Below, in pieces: positions 29,491 through 39,447 of a stretch of DNA of 64,000 nucleotides (position 1 is the first letter of the stretch; the number at the start of each line of letters is the position of its first letter). Origin of the DNA: Pseudothauera hydrothermalis. Its GTDB lineage: Bacteria > Pseudomonadota > Gammaproteobacteria > Burkholderiales > Rhodocyclaceae. Under the pieces are notes generated by a model. It was not told where the DNA came from and did no database searches. It worked only from the letters and a program-made list of their open reading frames with translations. The position numbers were made by a program, and so were the translations under genes. The DNA lies in contig NZ_CP029331.1 of NCBI RefSeq assembly GCF_003345255.1, positions 62,001 through 126,000 on the forward strand, in the 5' to 3' direction.

Positions 29491-30774
29491 TTATGGCCGC
29501 GGCGCCGGACCCCAAGCGGGTTCGCGCACGTCGGCGGCCTCTACCGACAGACGCTGACGGACCCGCCCATCGGCCGAGACGGCCGCCAAGACTCCCCGCC
29601 CGCCGTTGTCGGAGGCATAGAGAATCATACGGCCATTGGGCGCAAAGCTGGGCGATTCGTCACGCGCCGAATCGGTGAGGATCATGGTCTGTCGCGAGGC
29701 AAGGTCGAGTACGGCCACCTGGAAGCGGCCGTTGTTGCGGGTGACATAGGCGAGCGTGCGACCGTCCGGGGACGGGCGCGGTGTGACATTGTAACTGCCT
29801 TCGAAAGTCACCCGCTGGGCGGCGCCGCCCGCGACAGGAATACGGTAGATCTGCGGACTGCCGCCGCGATCGGAGGTGAAGTAAATCCACTGACCATCCG
29901 GGGAGAACGCCGGTTCGGTGTCGATACCGGCCGAGCTCGCAAGCCGGCGCAGGCCGGAACCGTCGGCATTGATCAAATAAAGCTGCGACAGACCGTCCTT
30001 GGTGAGCACCACTGCAAGCTGGCGGCCGTCGGGCGACCAGGCCGGCGCCGAGTTGGAGCCCTTGAAGTTGGCCACCACCTGGCGTTGACCGGTGGCCAGG
30101 GTATGGATGTAGATGATGGGTTTTTTGGCTTCGAACGATACGTACGCCAGCCGCTGTCCGTCTGGCGACCACGCCGGGGAAATGATCGGTTCGCGCGAGA
30201 TCAGCGCCGCCTGTGCGTTGGCGCCGTCCGCGTCGGCGATTTGCAGCTCGTAGCGCGCGCCGTTTTTGACCACGTAGGCGATACGGGTGGCAAAGTAACC
30301 CGGCTGACCGGTGAGTTTTTCGTACACGAAGTCGGCAATGCGATGCGCGGTGGTGCGGTTTTGCTGCGGGGTCATGCGCAGGGCCTGAGCGCCCAGTTCC
30401 ATTTGGCGCTGCGTGTCGAACAGCCGGAAGCGCACTTCGAAGCGGCCGTCGGGCAAGGGCACCACGGTGCCGGTGAGGATGGCGTCCGCACCGCGACTGC
30501 GAAAACCTGCCAAATCGGGCACGACGGATTCGGGTAGGGCAACCGGGCCGATGTCGACCAAGCTGAACAATCCGCTGCGTTCCAGGTCGGCGCGGACTAC
30601 GTCGGTGATGCCGCGCGGCAGGGCGCTTTCGCTTTCGAAAATGGGGATGGCCACCGGTATGCGGTTGGCGCCCGCGCCGGTGATCTCAATCGAGAGCTGG
30701 GCGTGGGCGGCGGCCGCGACAGCCATGGCCAGCGCGGCGACAACGAGGCGGAGGGTGCGAAGTGTCTTGATCAT
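29491..30774 (-). CDS. tolB: Tol-Pal system protein TolB
   Basis: Periplasmic beta-propeller protein (427 aa) that binds Pal and is recycled by TolA. The start at 30774 gives a signal peptide ending AAAAHAQ. The N-terminal domain (about 25-150) is followed by WD40-like/PD40 repeats with recurrent SPDGRxLAY patterns (for example SPDGQRLAYVSFE, SPDGQWIYFTSD). It lies 38 bases after tolA and 52 before pal. Confidence 0.97.
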   Translation of the reverse strand: MIKTLRTLRLVVAALAMAVAAAAHAQLSIEITGAGANRIPVAIPIFESESALPRGITDVVRADLERSGLFSLVDIGPVALPESVVPDLAGFRSRGADAILTGTVVPLPDGRFEVRFRLFDTQRQMELGAQALRMTPQQNRTTAHRIADFVYEKLTGQPGYFATRIAYVVKNGARYELQIADADGANAQAALISREPIISPAWSPDGQRLAYVSFEAKKPIIYIHTLATGQRQVVANFKGSNSAPAWSPDGRQLAVVLTKDGLSQLYLINADGSGLRRLASSAGIDTEPAFSPDGQWIYFTSDRGGSPQIYRIPVAGGAAQRVTFEGSYNVTPRPSPDGRTLAYVTRNNGRFQVAVLDLASRQTMILTDSARDESPSFAPNGRMILYASDNGGRGVLAAVSADGRVRQRLSVEAADVREPAWGPAPRP

Positions 30775-30812
30775 GGCGGCAAAGGCGGCAAATTGTATAT
30801 CAATGACCGACA

Positions 30813-31700
30813 TTAGTCGTCTTCCAGCGGCCGGAATTTCAGTTCAAGGGTGCGTTCGAACAAGGCGCTGTCCGTGGGCAGCGGCAGTGGGCTGGAGCGG
30901 CGGATGGCGCGCTCGATGGCATCGTCCAGCGCGGCAATGCCCGAGGAGCGCACCAGACGCACGTTGATGACTTCGCCGGTGGGCAGTTGATCCACCATGA
31001 ACACTGCCTCAGGGTTGCCTTGCAGCCCCGGCGGGCGCAGCAGATTACCACGCACCTTGGTGGCGATGGCAAGCCGGTAAGCGTCGGCTGCGGCGGCGTT
31101 GCGCGCAGCGGCCAGGCGGGACTCTTCGGCGCGCAGCATGCGCGTCAGCTCGGCCTCGCGGGTCTGTCTTTCGAGCATTTCTTTCAAATAGTCCGGCTGC
31201 GTGGGTTCGACCCGTTTCGGTTCAGGCTTGGGCTGCGGCTTGGGCTCAGGTTTGGGTTGAGGTTTCGGCTCTGGTTTGGGTTCTGGCTTGGGTTGAGGCT
31301 TCGGCTCGGGCTTGGGCTCCGGTTTGGGCTCCGGTTTGGGCTGCTTGGTGGCGACCTCCGGCTTGGGTTGAGGCTTGGGCTCGACTTTGGGCGTGGGCGC
31401 AGGCCGTGGTTCAGCCTTGGCTTGCGGCTTCGGCTCCGGCCTCGGTTCGGGTTTGGGCTCGGGTTTTGGCTCTGGCTTGGGTTCGGACTTTGGCGGCTCG
31501 GGCCTGGGTTGCGGGGATGGCTGTACCTTGGCCGCCGGGGGGGCGGCGACCAGGTTCACCTCCAGGCTGCCGGGCTCTTTGCTTTGCCAGGACAGGCCGA
31601 AGAACAAAAAGGCAAACAGCGCAAGATGCACAGCCACGGCCAGGGCGAGCGAAGCCCATTTGCCCGGCGGCGGCTCACGCTGGGAAAGGTACTCGTTCAT
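30813..31700 (-). CDS. tolA: Tol-Pal system protein TolA with a Pro-Lys-Glu repeat linker
   Basis: Inner-membrane energy transducer (295 aa). One transmembrane helix at about residues 15-37 contains the conserved histidine (VAVHLALF) that couples to TolQR. Residues 61-172 are an almost pure PKPEPKPE repeat, which replaces the long alpha-helical domain II of enterobacterial TolA with a stiff TonB-like linker. A short helical region (176-205) precedes the TonB-like C-terminal domain (GEVINVRLVRSSGIAALDDA). The tolR stop overlaps its start by four bases. Confidence 0.93.
   Translation of the reverse strand: MNEYLSQREPPPGKWASLALAVAVHLALFAFLFFGLSWQSKEPGSLEVNLVAAPPAAKVQPSPQPRPEPPKSEPKPEPKPEPKPEPRPEPKPQAKAEPRPAPTPKVEPKPQPKPEVATKQPKPEPKPEPKPEPKPQPKPEPKPEPKPQPKPEPKPQPKPEPKRVEPTQPDYLKEMLERQTREAELTRMLRAEESRLAAARNAAAADAYRLAIATKVRGNLLRPPGLQGNPEAVFMVDQLPTGEVINVRLVRSSGIAALDDAIERAIRRSSPLPLPTDSALFERTLELKFRPLEDD
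31185..31520. repeat. Six- to twelve-base tandem repeats in tolA
   Basis: The region coding the (PKPE)n linker is a degenerate tandem array of units such as GGCTTGGGTTC and GGCTCGGG on the plus strand. Slippage in units of six bases would keep frame and change linker length. Confidence 0.75.
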
Positions 31701-32101
31701 TGGCTGCTTGCGGTCTGCAGGCTCACCTTGCGCACACCGGCACGGCGCACCGCTTCGAGCACATCGACCACCTTTTGGTAAGGCAGGGTTTTGTCGGCGG
31801 CAATCAGAAAAGATTGCTCCGGATTGGTCTCCAGGGTTTCGCGCAGAAACCGCTGAAACTCCAGGTCGCTGAGTTTGCGTGCCGTGCTGTTGGCCGAGCG
31901 TTTGACCGCCAGGCTGCGGTCGGCCGCGACCTCGATGATCATGGCTTCGGCGGGCGGGCGGGCGGATTGCCCGGCAGTGGGCACATCGATGGTGCCGGTT
32001 TGAATCATTGGCGCGGTGACCATGAAGATGACCAGCAAGACCAGCATCACGTCGATGTAGGGCACGACGTTGATTTGGTTCATCAGGCGGCGCTGACGCA
32101 T
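31697..32101 (-). CDS. tolR: Tol-Pal system protein TolR
   Basis: ExbD/TolR family protein (134 aa) of the TolQR proton motor. A single transmembrane helix (about residues 9-31) contains the essential aspartate in VVPYIDVMLVLLVIFMV. The periplasmic domain ends in the family's DVLEAVRRAGVRKVSL motif. tolA is coupled to it by a four-base overlap. Confidence 0.96.
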   Translation of the reverse strand: MRQRRLMNQINVVPYIDVMLVLLVIFMVTAPMIQTGTIDVPTAGQSARPPAEAMIIEVAADRSLAVKRSANSTARKLSDLEFQRFLRETLETNPEQSFLIAADKTLPYQKVVDVLEAVRRAGVRKVSLQTASSQ

Positions 32102-32119
32102 TGAAAACCTCCCGCGGCC

Positions 32120-32794
32120 TCAGCGCAGCTGGCGCTGCAGGATATTGGAGAATTCTTCCATGAAGCTCTCGAAGCGGATGCTGATCCGGTCGATGTCATG
32201 GGCGAAGCGGTTGTAGGCGACCACGGCCGGAATGGCGGCGAACAGGCCGATGGCGGTGGCCACCAGGGCTTCGGCAATGCCGGGGGCAACATGCGAGAGC
32301 GTGGCCGAGCTCATGTTGGCCAGTCCGCGAAAGGCGTTCATGATGCCCCACACGGTGCCGAGCAGGCCGATATAAGGCGATACCGAGCCAACTGAGGCGA
32401 GAAAAGCCAAATGGGCTTCCAAGTCATCCACTTCGCGTTGGTAGGTTGCGCGCATTGCACGACGTGCGCCTTCGATGATGGCATCGTGGTCATGACTTTT
32501 GGCGCGCAGCTTGGTGAATTCGCGATAACCCGCCTCGAAGATGCGCTCCATGCCGCCGCTGTGGTGACGTGCGGCGTTGGCCGACTGGAACAGGGCGTTG
32601 AGATCGCCGCCGCTCCAGAAATCACGCTCGAACTCCGCGGTTTTTGCACGCGCCGAGCGGATCTGAAACAGCTTGCGGAAAATCCAGTACCAGGATACCA
32701 GCGACAGGCCGCCCAGCAAGGCCATGACGAGCTGGACGAGGACGCTGGCCTGGGCAATCAGGCTGACGATGGAGAGGTCTTGTGTGACGGTCAT
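32120..32794 (-). CDS. tolQ: Tol-Pal system protein TolQ
   Basis: MotA/TolQ/ExbB family proton channel subunit (224 aa) with three transmembrane helices: an N-terminal one at about 12-32, and two in the C-terminal half ([20 protein letters not shown] and [16 protein letters not shown]). The ybgC stop overlaps its ATG by four bases. Confidence 0.97.
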   Translation of the reverse strand: MTVTQDLSIVSLIAQASVLVQLVMALLGGLSLVSWYWIFRKLFQIRSARAKTAEFERDFWSGGDLNALFQSANAARHHSGGMERIFEAGYREFTKLRAKSHDHDAIIEGARRAMRATYQREVDDLEAHLAFLASVGSVSPYIGLLGTVWGIMNAFRGLANMSSATLSHVAPGIAEALVATAIGLFAAIPAVVAYNRFAHDIDRISIRFESFMEEFSNILQRQLR

Positions 32795-33210
32795 GCTGAA
32801 ACGAAACGGCAGAGTTGGGCCCTGACATCCTCCGGCAGGGCGACGGGTTTAGCTTGCGCAAGATCGACGCAGGCGAGCGCCACACGGGCTTCGAACAGCA
32901 AAGTGGTGCCGCGCATGATGCGCTGCACAAAGTCAATGCTGGCGCGGCCCAGCGAGTCGATGTGAGAAACCACTTCAAGGGCGTCGTCGAGCACGGCCGG
33001 GCGACGGTATTTTGCGCTGAGCGAGCGCACCACAAAGCCCAGGCCGCGCTCGTCGATCAAGCGCTGCTGGCTGAAACCGGCCGCACGCAGCCATTCGGTG
33101 CGTGCGCGCTCGCAAAAGCGCAGGTAGTTGGCGTAATACACCACTCCGGCGGCGTCGGTGTCCTCATAGTAGACCCTGATCGGCCAGGTAAAGCACGTCT
33201 GGTCGGGCAT
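32791..33210 (-). CDS. ybgC: Acyl-CoA thioesterase YbgC (Tol-Pal associated)
   Basis: Hotdog-fold thioesterase (139 aa). The active-site signature is YYEDTDAAGVVYYANYL, with the catalytic aspartate. The chosen ATG at 33210 starts just before the conserved core; an ATG at 33264 would add 18 residues of weak character. It is the first gene of ybgC-tolQRAB-pal-cpoB-queE-queC. Confidence 0.95.
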   Translation of the reverse strand: MPDQTCFTWPIRVYYEDTDAAGVVYYANYLRFCERARTEWLRAAGFSQQRLIDERGLGFVVRSLSAKYRRPAVLDDALEVVSHIDSLGRASIDFVQRIMRGTTLLFEARVALACVDLAQAKPVALPEDVRAQLCRFVSA

Positions 33211-33627
33211 GAACGTTGTCAAGGGCGAGGCTTTGCGGGGCGCTGAAGGCGGGCTGGTTTGCATCGCCCGAATTCTAGCCGAGGCATGCGTCGGCGCAGC
33301 ATCGAGCCAACGGCCGGGCGCGCCGAAATGCTCTCAAAAGGTAAGCTGGCGCAAACGTCGCCGAATAGGCGGCGCAAAGTGTGAATTGCGCCCGTATCTT
33401 GAGTTCTCGCTGACCCAGCGCGGTGCCGATGATGCTATGCTTGCAGCCCACCTGCCGTCCGAGTCTGGGTCCGGGCGGTGGGCTGAGTCCGGGCTGTTCG
33501 TCGGAGCGCCAGCGCCAGAGCGGCTTGCAAAGCGGCCTGCCAAGGCTTGTGCCGGCCCTCGAGGGCCGGTTTGCAAAATGGATATCCGGGCTCAAGGCAC
33601 AGGGTTCAGTAAGGTATAGGTCAGACC
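33211..33627. other. Divergent intergenic region between ybgC and the STAS gene
   Basis: About 417 bases (363 if the longer ybgC start is used) with no convincing gene on either strand. It must hold the promoters of the tol-pal operon and of the STAS-hslVU unit. A perfect 18-base palindrome CCGGCCCTCGAGGGCCGG lies at 33552-33569, 58 bases before the STAS gene; TATGCT at 33435-33440 could be a -10. Neither is certain. Confidence 0.4.
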
Positions 33628-34794
33628 GTGGTTCTTCCATTTTTCGGCAAGAAGCCTTCGCCCGGCACCGGCTCGGCCGGCGCGCCTGGCGCCGAGCGTG
33701 GGGCGCAGCGACCGGCGGCTCCGCCGACAGAGCTGTCTACACTCGATTTCACCGCGGGCGATGCGGCGCATGCGCTCGCCCGCTGTGCCGGCCTGGTCGA
33801 AGTACAGGAAATGGATTCCGGTGTCGGTGCGGCTTTTGAAGAAGCCGCGGTGCTGTACGCCAACGGCAACGTGGAGGATGCCGAGAAGGTACTCAACGCG
33901 GTGCTGGATGGCCCGTCTGCTCAGGCCGGCGAAGGGCTGTGGATGATGCTGCTCGACCTGTACAAGCTCACTGGGCAGCGTGAGCGCTTCGAATCGCGCG
34001 TACTCGATTACGCCACCCGTTTTGAGCGTTCGCCCCCGCCGTGGGAAGACCTGTCCAGTCAAGCCGCGCGGCCGCGCAGCGATGTCGCTCCGTTGATCAA
34101 CCTGTCGGGCAAGCTCACCGGGCAGGCGGCAGCCCAGTTCCAGCAAATCGGCGTCATCGGGCGCAAAAGCGGCGCGATCCGCATCGACTTGAGCCGTCTG
34201 CGCTCGGTAGATGAAGACGGTTGCAGATTGTTCCTGCAGTTGTTGCAGTCGCTTGCGGCCGACCGAGTGAAAGTCTCGGTACTCAAGCCCAGCCAATTGG
34301 TCAATATGCTCGAAGGGCAGATTGCCGCGGGACGGGCTGAAAACCGCGACGCTTGGCTGCTGCTGCTGGAGATGCTGCAGTATGCCGGCGAACAGGAGCG
34401 CTTTGAGCAATTTGCGGTCGATTACGCCATCACCTTCGAAGAGTCGCCGCCGTCCTGGATGCCCAAGGCGCAGGCGGCGATGAGCGCGACCCAAGTCGAC
34501 GCGGACGCGGAAAAGACGCCCGACGGTTTTTGTCTGGAAGGCGAAATCGCCGGTGCGCAGGCAGAGGGCATCCGCAAGCTCGCGGCTTATGCGGCCGAGC
34601 GGCAACGGGTGGATGTGGACTGTTCGAATTTGCGCCGCATGGACTTTGTCAGTGCCGGCACGCTGTTCAATATTCTCGCTACCCTCCAGGCGCAAGGTAA
34701 GCTGGTAGTGTTGCACAAGGTCAATGCCATGGTTGCCGCATTGCTGCGAGTGATGGGTGTGGACCAAGTGGCGCAGGTCACTTTGCGCAACTGA
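33628..34794 (+). CDS. Duplicated TPR-like/STAS domain protein upstream of hslVU
   Basis: Cytoplasmic protein (388 aa, GTG start) built as two repeats of the same pair. A helical module at residues 103-140 ([18 protein letters not shown], ending [10 protein letters not shown]) recurs at 241-278 ([18 protein letters not shown], ending [10 protein letters not shown]). Each is followed, or in the first case linked, to a STAS-like fold: residues about 156-232 ([19 protein letters not shown]) and 301-388 ([20 protein letters not shown]). The N-terminus is a Gly/Ala/Pro-rich tail after LPFFGKK. No serine clearly placed as a phosphorylation site in both. It lies 59 bases before hslV. Function unknown; STAS folds often act as regulatory scaffolds. 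Confidence 0.75.
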   Translation: MVLPFFGKKPSPGTGSAGAPGAERGAQRPAAPPTELSTLDFTAGDAAHALARCAGLVEVQEMDSGVGAAFEEAAVLYANGNVEDAEKVLNAVLDGPSAQAGEGLWMMLLDLYKLTGQRERFESRVLDYATRFERSPPPWEDLSSQAARPRSDVAPLINLSGKLTGQAAAQFQQIGVIGRKSGAIRIDLSRLRSVDEDGCRLFLQLLQSLAADRVKVSVLKPSQLVNMLEGQIAAGRAENRDAWLLLLEMLQYAGEQERFEQFAVDYAITFEESPPSWMPKAQAAMSATQVDADAEKTPDGFCLEGEIAGAQAEGIRKLAAYAAERQRVDVDCSNLRRMDFVSAGTLFNILATLQAQGKLVVLHKVNAMVAALLRVMGVDQVAQVTLRN

Positions 34795-34853
34795 AGCGCT
34801 GCGGCGGCATTTCGCAAATCCGGGCCGGGAAGGCCCTGTGCAGGAAAGACTCC

Positions 34854-35390
34854 ATGGAACAATATCGCGGCACGACCATCTTGTCGGTGCGGCGCGGCGA
34901 GCGCGTCGCGCTCGGTGGCGATGGCCAGGTCACGCTGGGCAATATCGTCATCAAGGCGACCGCGCGCAAAGTGCGTCGGCTCTATCAAGACCGCATCCTG
35001 GCCGGTTTCGCAGGCGGTACGGCGGATGCCTTCACCCTGTTCGAACGTTTCGAGGCCAAGCTGGAAAAGCACCAGGGCAATTTGCTGAGGAGCGCGGTAG
35101 AGTTGGCCAAGGACTGGCGAACCGACCGCATGTTACGTCGCCTGGAAGCCATGCTGGCGGTGGCAGATCGTGAGCATTCGCTGGTGATCACCGGCAATGG
35201 CGATGTGCTGGAGCCGGAACAGGGCATCGTAGCCATTGGCAGCGGCGGTGCCTTTGCCCAGTCGGCGGCGCGCGCACTGGTCGAGAACACCGCGCTCGAC
35301 CCGGAGGAGATCGTGCGCAAATCGCTCGCCATCGCGGCCGACCTGTGCATTTATACCAACCATAGCCACGTCATCGAGACGCTCGGTTGA
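34854..35390 (+). CDS. hslV: ATP-dependent protease subunit HslV
   Basis: Threonine peptidase (178 aa) of the HslUV proteasome-like complex. The mature N-terminal threonine lies in [20 protein letters not shown] after a short prosequence. The family signature [19 protein letters not shown] and the [14 protein letters not shown] motif are present. hslU starts 37 bases downstream. Confidence 0.98.
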   Translation: MEQYRGTTILSVRRGERVALGGDGQVTLGNIVIKATARKVRRLYQDRILAGFAGGTADAFTLFERFEAKLEKHQGNLLRSAVELAKDWRTDRMLRRLEAMLAVADREHSLVITGNGDVLEPEQGIVAIGSGGAFAQSAARALVENTALDPEEIVRKSLAIAADLCIYTNHSHVIETLG

Positions 35391-35427
35391 GCGCCCGACG
35401 GCGCGGTGCTGTCCAGCGCTGATCAAT

Positions 35428-36762
35428 ATGACTCAGATGACCCCGCCGGAGATCGTCTCCGAACTCGATAAGCATATCGTCGGTCAGGCGCGCGCCAAGC
35501 GGGCTGTGGCCATTGCGCTGCGTAACCGCTGGCGACGGGCCCAGGTGGCCGAGCCGCTGCGCACCGAGATCACGCCCAAAAACATCCTGATGATCGGTCC
35601 TACGGGCGTGGGCAAAACGGAAATCGCCCGTCGCCTGGCGCGCTTGGCCAATGCGCCCTTCATCAAGATCGAGGCGACCAAATTCACCGAGGTGGGCTAC
35701 GTCGGACGCGATGTCGATACCATCATCCGCGATCTGGTGGAAATCGCCGTCAAAGATGGGCGCGAACGCGCCATGCGCGCGGTGCGCGACCGGGCGATGG
35801 ATGCCGCCGAGGACCGGGTGCTCGACGCCTTGTTGCCGCCGGCCCGGCCGCTGGGCCTCAACGCCGAGGCCGCGCCGGCTGCGGATAACGCCACACGGCA
35901 GAAATTCCGCAAAAAGCTGCGCGAGGGCGAGCTGGACGACAAGGAGATCGAGTTGGAGGTGGCCGCCACCCCGGTACAGGCCGAAATCTTTGCGCCGCCC
36001 GGCATGGAGGAGCTGACCCAGCAGATTCAGGGCCTGTTCCAGAACCTCGGCGGCGGCAGGAAAAAGCTGCGCAAGCTGAAAATCGCCGAGGCACTCAAAC
36101 TATTGGCCGACGAGGAAGCGGCACGCATGATCAACGATGAGGAGATCAAGGCGGCCGCGGTGCGGGCAGTCGAGCAGAACGGTATCGTATTTCTGGATGA
36201 AATCGACAAAATTGCCGCGCGCAGCGATGTGCATGGCGCAGATGTCTCCCGCCAGGGCGTACAGCGCGACCTGCTGCCGCTGGTCGAAGGCACCACGGTG
36301 TCGACCAAGTACGGCATGATCCGCACCGACCATATTCTGTTCATTGCCAGCGGTGCTTTCCATTTGTCCAAGCCTTCGGACTTGATTCCAGAATTGCAGG
36401 GCCGCTTCCCGATTCGCGTGGAACTCGATTCCTTGTCGGTGGAGGATTTCGAGCGCATCCTCACGCAAACCGATGCCTGCCTGGTACGCCAGTATCAGGC
36501 CCTGTTGGAAACCGACGGGGTCACGCTGACCTTTACCCCCGACGGCATCCGCCGGTTGGCCGAAATTGCCTGCCAGGTCAACGAGCGCACCGAAAACATC
36601 GGTGCGCGCCGCTTGTACACCGTGATGGAGAAGCTGCTCGAAGAGGTCTCCTTCGAGGCCGGCAAAGCCGGATCCGGCCGTGTGAACATCGACGCCGCGT
36701 ATGTGGACGCCCGCTTGAACATGCTCGCCCAACGGGAGGACCTTGCCCGCTACGTGCTGTAG
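35428..36762 (+). CDS. hslU: ATP-dependent protease ATPase subunit HslU
   Basis: AAA+ unfoldase (444 aa) that feeds HslV. The start at 35428 gives [19 protein letters not shown]. Walker A is GPTGVGKTE, the pore loop is GYVGRDVD, Walker B is [12 protein letters not shown], and the C-terminus ends in the HslV-activating tail (EDLARYVL). The I domain (about residues 110-240) carries the expected charged insertion. Confidence 0.98.
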   Translation: MTQMTPPEIVSELDKHIVGQARAKRAVAIALRNRWRRAQVAEPLRTEITPKNILMIGPTGVGKTEIARRLARLANAPFIKIEATKFTEVGYVGRDVDTIIRDLVEIAVKDGRERAMRAVRDRAMDAAEDRVLDALLPPARPLGLNAEAAPAADNATRQKFRKKLREGELDDKEIELEVAATPVQAEIFAPPGMEELTQQIQGLFQNLGGGRKKLRKLKIAEALKLLADEEAARMINDEEIKAAAVRAVEQNGIVFLDEIDKIAARSDVHGADVSRQGVQRDLLPLVEGTTVSTKYGMIRTDHILFIASGAFHLSKPSDLIPELQGRFPIRVELDSLSVEDFERILTQTDACLVRQYQALLETDGVTLTFTPDGIRRLAEIACQVNERTENIGARRLYTVMEKLLEEVSFEAGKAGSGRVNIDAAYVDARLNMLAQREDLARYVL

Positions 36763-36822
36763 GCGCCGGTAGGGAGCAACGCGGATCGGTCCGGATGCGA
36801 ACGTGGAACGCGATCGGTCGGC

Positions 36823-39417
36823 TCAGCTCGCCGCTGCAGCCGCCTCGGGGGTTTCCGCCACCCGCCGCGCGATGTGCGCCAGGGCTTCCTCCACCTGATC
36901 GACGAGGATCAGGCACAGATCGCCCGGCTGCAGGCGCGCGAGCGCCGTGTCGATCGCCACGAACTCGCCGCGGATGGCCGTTTGCCAGCGGGTCTTCGGC
37001 GCGTCCTGCAGGCCCTGCTGCAGCAGCGCGATGACCTCGCCGTCGGCGCGGCCGCGCTGGCACGCGTCTTCGAACAACACCACTTCGTCGAACACCTGGC
37101 CGACCAGCCGGGCCTGATCCACGATGTCCTGATCCCGCCGGTCGCCGGCGGCGCTGATGACCACCACGCGCTTGCCGGCCGGCATCGCCTCGACAGCGCG
37201 GCACAGCGCGGCGATCGCGTCCGGGTTATGGCCGTAGTCGGCGATCAGCGTCGCACCGCGGTAGGTGAACCGGTTGAAGCGCCCGGGAACGGTGTGGGCA
37301 TCCGACGTGAAGGTTTCCAGCCCGCGCGCGATCGCCTCCCACGGCACCCCGACGGCCCAGGCCGCGGCAATGGCGGCCATGGTGTTGTCCACCTGAAACG
37401 CGAGTGTCCCCCCTTCGGTCAGCGGGATCTGCGCGAGCGGCACTCGCACCTGCCACCCGCCTTCGGCCGCGACGATGTGGCCGTCTTCCACGAACACGAC
37501 GCGCTTGCCCAACGCCCGGTGGGTGGCGATCACCGGATGGTGGGCCGACGGGCCGAAATACGTGATCTGCCCGGCGCAGAACTCCGCCATCGCCACGCAG
37601 TGCGGATCGGCCGCGTTGAGCACCGCCATGCCGCCAACCGGGACGTTTTGCACAATCACGCGTTTGAGGACGCTGACATCCTCCACGGTCGTGATGTAGT
37701 TCAGGCCCAGGTGGTCACCCGTGCCGATGTTGGTGACGACCGCCACCTGACAACGGTCGAACGCCAGCCCCTCGCGCAGGATGCCCCCGCGCGCGGTCTC
37801 CAGCACCGCCGCGTCCACATCCGGGTGCGCGAGCACCCGGCGCGCGCTCTTCGGGCCGCTGCAGTCACCGCTGTCGATTTGCCGGCCGTTGACGTACACC
37901 CCGTTGGTGTCGGTGAAGCCCACGCGCCAGCCGCGCTGGCGCAGCAGGTGCGCGGTCAGCCGCACGGTGGTGGTCTTGCCGTTGGTGCCGGTGACGGCGA
38001 TGAGGGGAATGCGGCCATCCTCGCCCGGCGGGAACATGTGGTCGATGATCGCCTTGCCGACGTTGCGCCCCTTGCCGAACGAAGGGCTCAGGTGCATGCG
38101 CAGCCCCGGGGCGGCGTTGACCTCGACGATGCCGCCCTGCTGCGCCTCCAGCGGCTGCACGACGCTCTGGCACACCACGTCCACGCCGCACACGTCCAGC
38201 CCCACCGTGACGGCGGCGGCCACCGCCCGCTGCGCGACGAGCGGGTGCACCTCGTCGGTGACGTCGGTGGCGGTACCGCCGGTGGAGAGGTTGGCGTTGT
38301 TGCGCAGCACCACGCGCATGCCACGCGGCGGCACCGAATCGGGCGTCAAACCTTGCTGCGCGAGCCGGTCGATGGCGATGTCATCGAGCCGGATGCGGGT
38401 CAGCGGCGTGGCATGCCCGTCGCCGCGGCGCGGATCGGCGTTGACCGCGTCCACGAGTTCCCGCACCGTGTGCACGCCATCGCCGATGACCAGCGGCGGA
38501 TCGCGCCGGGCGGCCGCCACGAGCTGGCGCCCGACGACCAGCAGGCGGAAGTCGATGCCGGGCAGGTAGCGCTCGACCATCACCTCGCTGCCGTAGTGGC
38601 TGGCTGCCTCGAAAGCCGCCAGCACCTGCTCGCGCGTCTGGACGTTGACCGTCACGCCTTTGCCCTGGTTGCCGTCGCGGGGTTTGACGACGACGGCGCC
38701 CCCCAGCTCCTGCGCCGCGCGCCACGCGTCTTCGGCGTCGCGCACGGGCCGCCCGAGCGGCACCGGCACACCAGCCGCGTGCAGCAGCTTCTTGGTCAGC
38801 TCCTTGTCCTGGGCGATCGACTCGGCGATCGCGCTGGTCGTGTCGCACTCCGCCGCCTGGATGCGGCGCTGCTTGCTGCCCCAGCCGAGCTGCACGAGGC
38901 TGCCCGTCGTCAGGCGCCGGTAGGGGATGTCGCGCGCCACGGCCGCCTCCACGATGGAGCCGGTGGAGGGACCCAGGCGCAGGTCCTCGTCCAGCTCCTT
39001 CAGGCGCGCGATCGCGCCCGGCGTGTCGAACGGCCGGTCATCACGCGCGGCCTGTAGCAACGCCACGGCGGTCTCGAAGGCCAGGCGGCCGACTTCCTCG
39101 ACCGTGTATTCGACCACGACCTGATACACCCCGGCCTCCGGGGCGGCTACGGTGCGGCTGAAGCTCACCGGGCAGCCCGCCAGGGTCTGCAACGCGAGGG
39201 CGCAGATCTCCAGCGCGTGCGCCATCGTGACCACGCCGTCCGCGGTCGGTTCCGGCAGCACGCCCAGCTCCGGAAAGCGTTCGCGCAGCCGCTCTTCGAA
39301 GTGGGAAAGCTGATGCAGATCCAGCTCGGGCGGCTCGCAGCGGACGGTGGCTTCGATGGCCGTGTAGCGGCTCCACAGGTTGGGGCCGCGCAGGGCCCGC
39401 AGGCGGATGATGTCCAT
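36823..39417 (-). CDS. cphA: Cyanophycin synthetase, long form (intact Mur-ligase site)
   Basis: ATP-dependent polymerase (864 aa) that makes multi-L-arginyl-poly-L-aspartate. Three parts are visible. The N domain covers residues 1-160. An ATP-grasp domain at about 200-465 (VVVKPRDGNQGKGVTVNV) adds Asp to the backbone. A Mur-ligase-like domain from about 470 with an intact P-loop (VTGTNGKTTTVRL, Lys481) adds Arg to side chains. The metallopeptidase-like N-domain site is degenerate: H67 and E70 remain in HALEICALA, but the second His and the next Glu are Ile71 and Ala75. It follows the short synthetase by 30 bases and lies in DNA richer in G+C than the flanks. Confidence 0.95.
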   Translation of the reverse strand: MDIIRLRALRGPNLWSRYTAIEATVRCEPPELDLHQLSHFEERLRERFPELGVLPEPTADGVVTMAHALEICALALQTLAGCPVSFSRTVAAPEAGVYQVVVEYTVEEVGRLAFETAVALLQAARDDRPFDTPGAIARLKELDEDLRLGPSTGSIVEAAVARDIPYRRLTTGSLVQLGWGSKQRRIQAAECDTTSAIAESIAQDKELTKKLLHAAGVPVPLGRPVRDAEDAWRAAQELGGAVVVKPRDGNQGKGVTVNVQTREQVLAAFEAASHYGSEVMVERYLPGIDFRLLVVGRQLVAAARRDPPLVIGDGVHTVRELVDAVNADPRRGDGHATPLTRIRLDDIAIDRLAQQGLTPDSVPPRGMRVVLRNNANLSTGGTATDVTDEVHPLVAQRAVAAAVTVGLDVCGVDVVCQSVVQPLEAQQGGIVEVNAAPGLRMHLSPSFGKGRNVGKAIIDHMFPPGEDGRIPLIAVTGTNGKTTTVRLTAHLLRQRGWRVGFTDTNGVYVNGRQIDSGDCSGPKSARRVLAHPDVDAAVLETARGGILREGLAFDRCQVAVVTNIGTGDHLGLNYITTVEDVSVLKRVIVQNVPVGGMAVLNAADPHCVAMAEFCAGQITYFGPSAHHPVIATHRALGKRVVFVEDGHIVAAEGGWQVRVPLAQIPLTEGGTLAFQVDNTMAAIAAAWAVGVPWEAIARGLETFTSDAHTVPGRFNRFTYRGATLIADYGHNPDAIAALCRAVEAMPAGKRVVVISAAGDRRDQDIVDQARLVGQVFDEVVLFEDACQRGRADGEVIALLQQGLQDAPKTRWQTAIRGEFVAIDTALARLQPGDLCLILVDQVEEALAHIARRVAETPEAAAAAS

Positions 39418-39447
39418 GGCGATGGGTCAGGTAGGGCGGTAGGAGGT

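Noticed and set aside
33552..33569. 18-base perfect palindrome CCGGCCCTCGAGGGCCGG as a terminator
   Set aside because: It has no loop of its own beyond the centre and no T-run; kept only as a possible protein site in the intergenic note.
36874..39057. A 727-codon open frame opposite the long cphA
   Set aside because: High G+C keeps antisense frames open; its translation is His/Arg/Val-rich with no domain, and the minus strand encodes a full cyanophycin synthetase.
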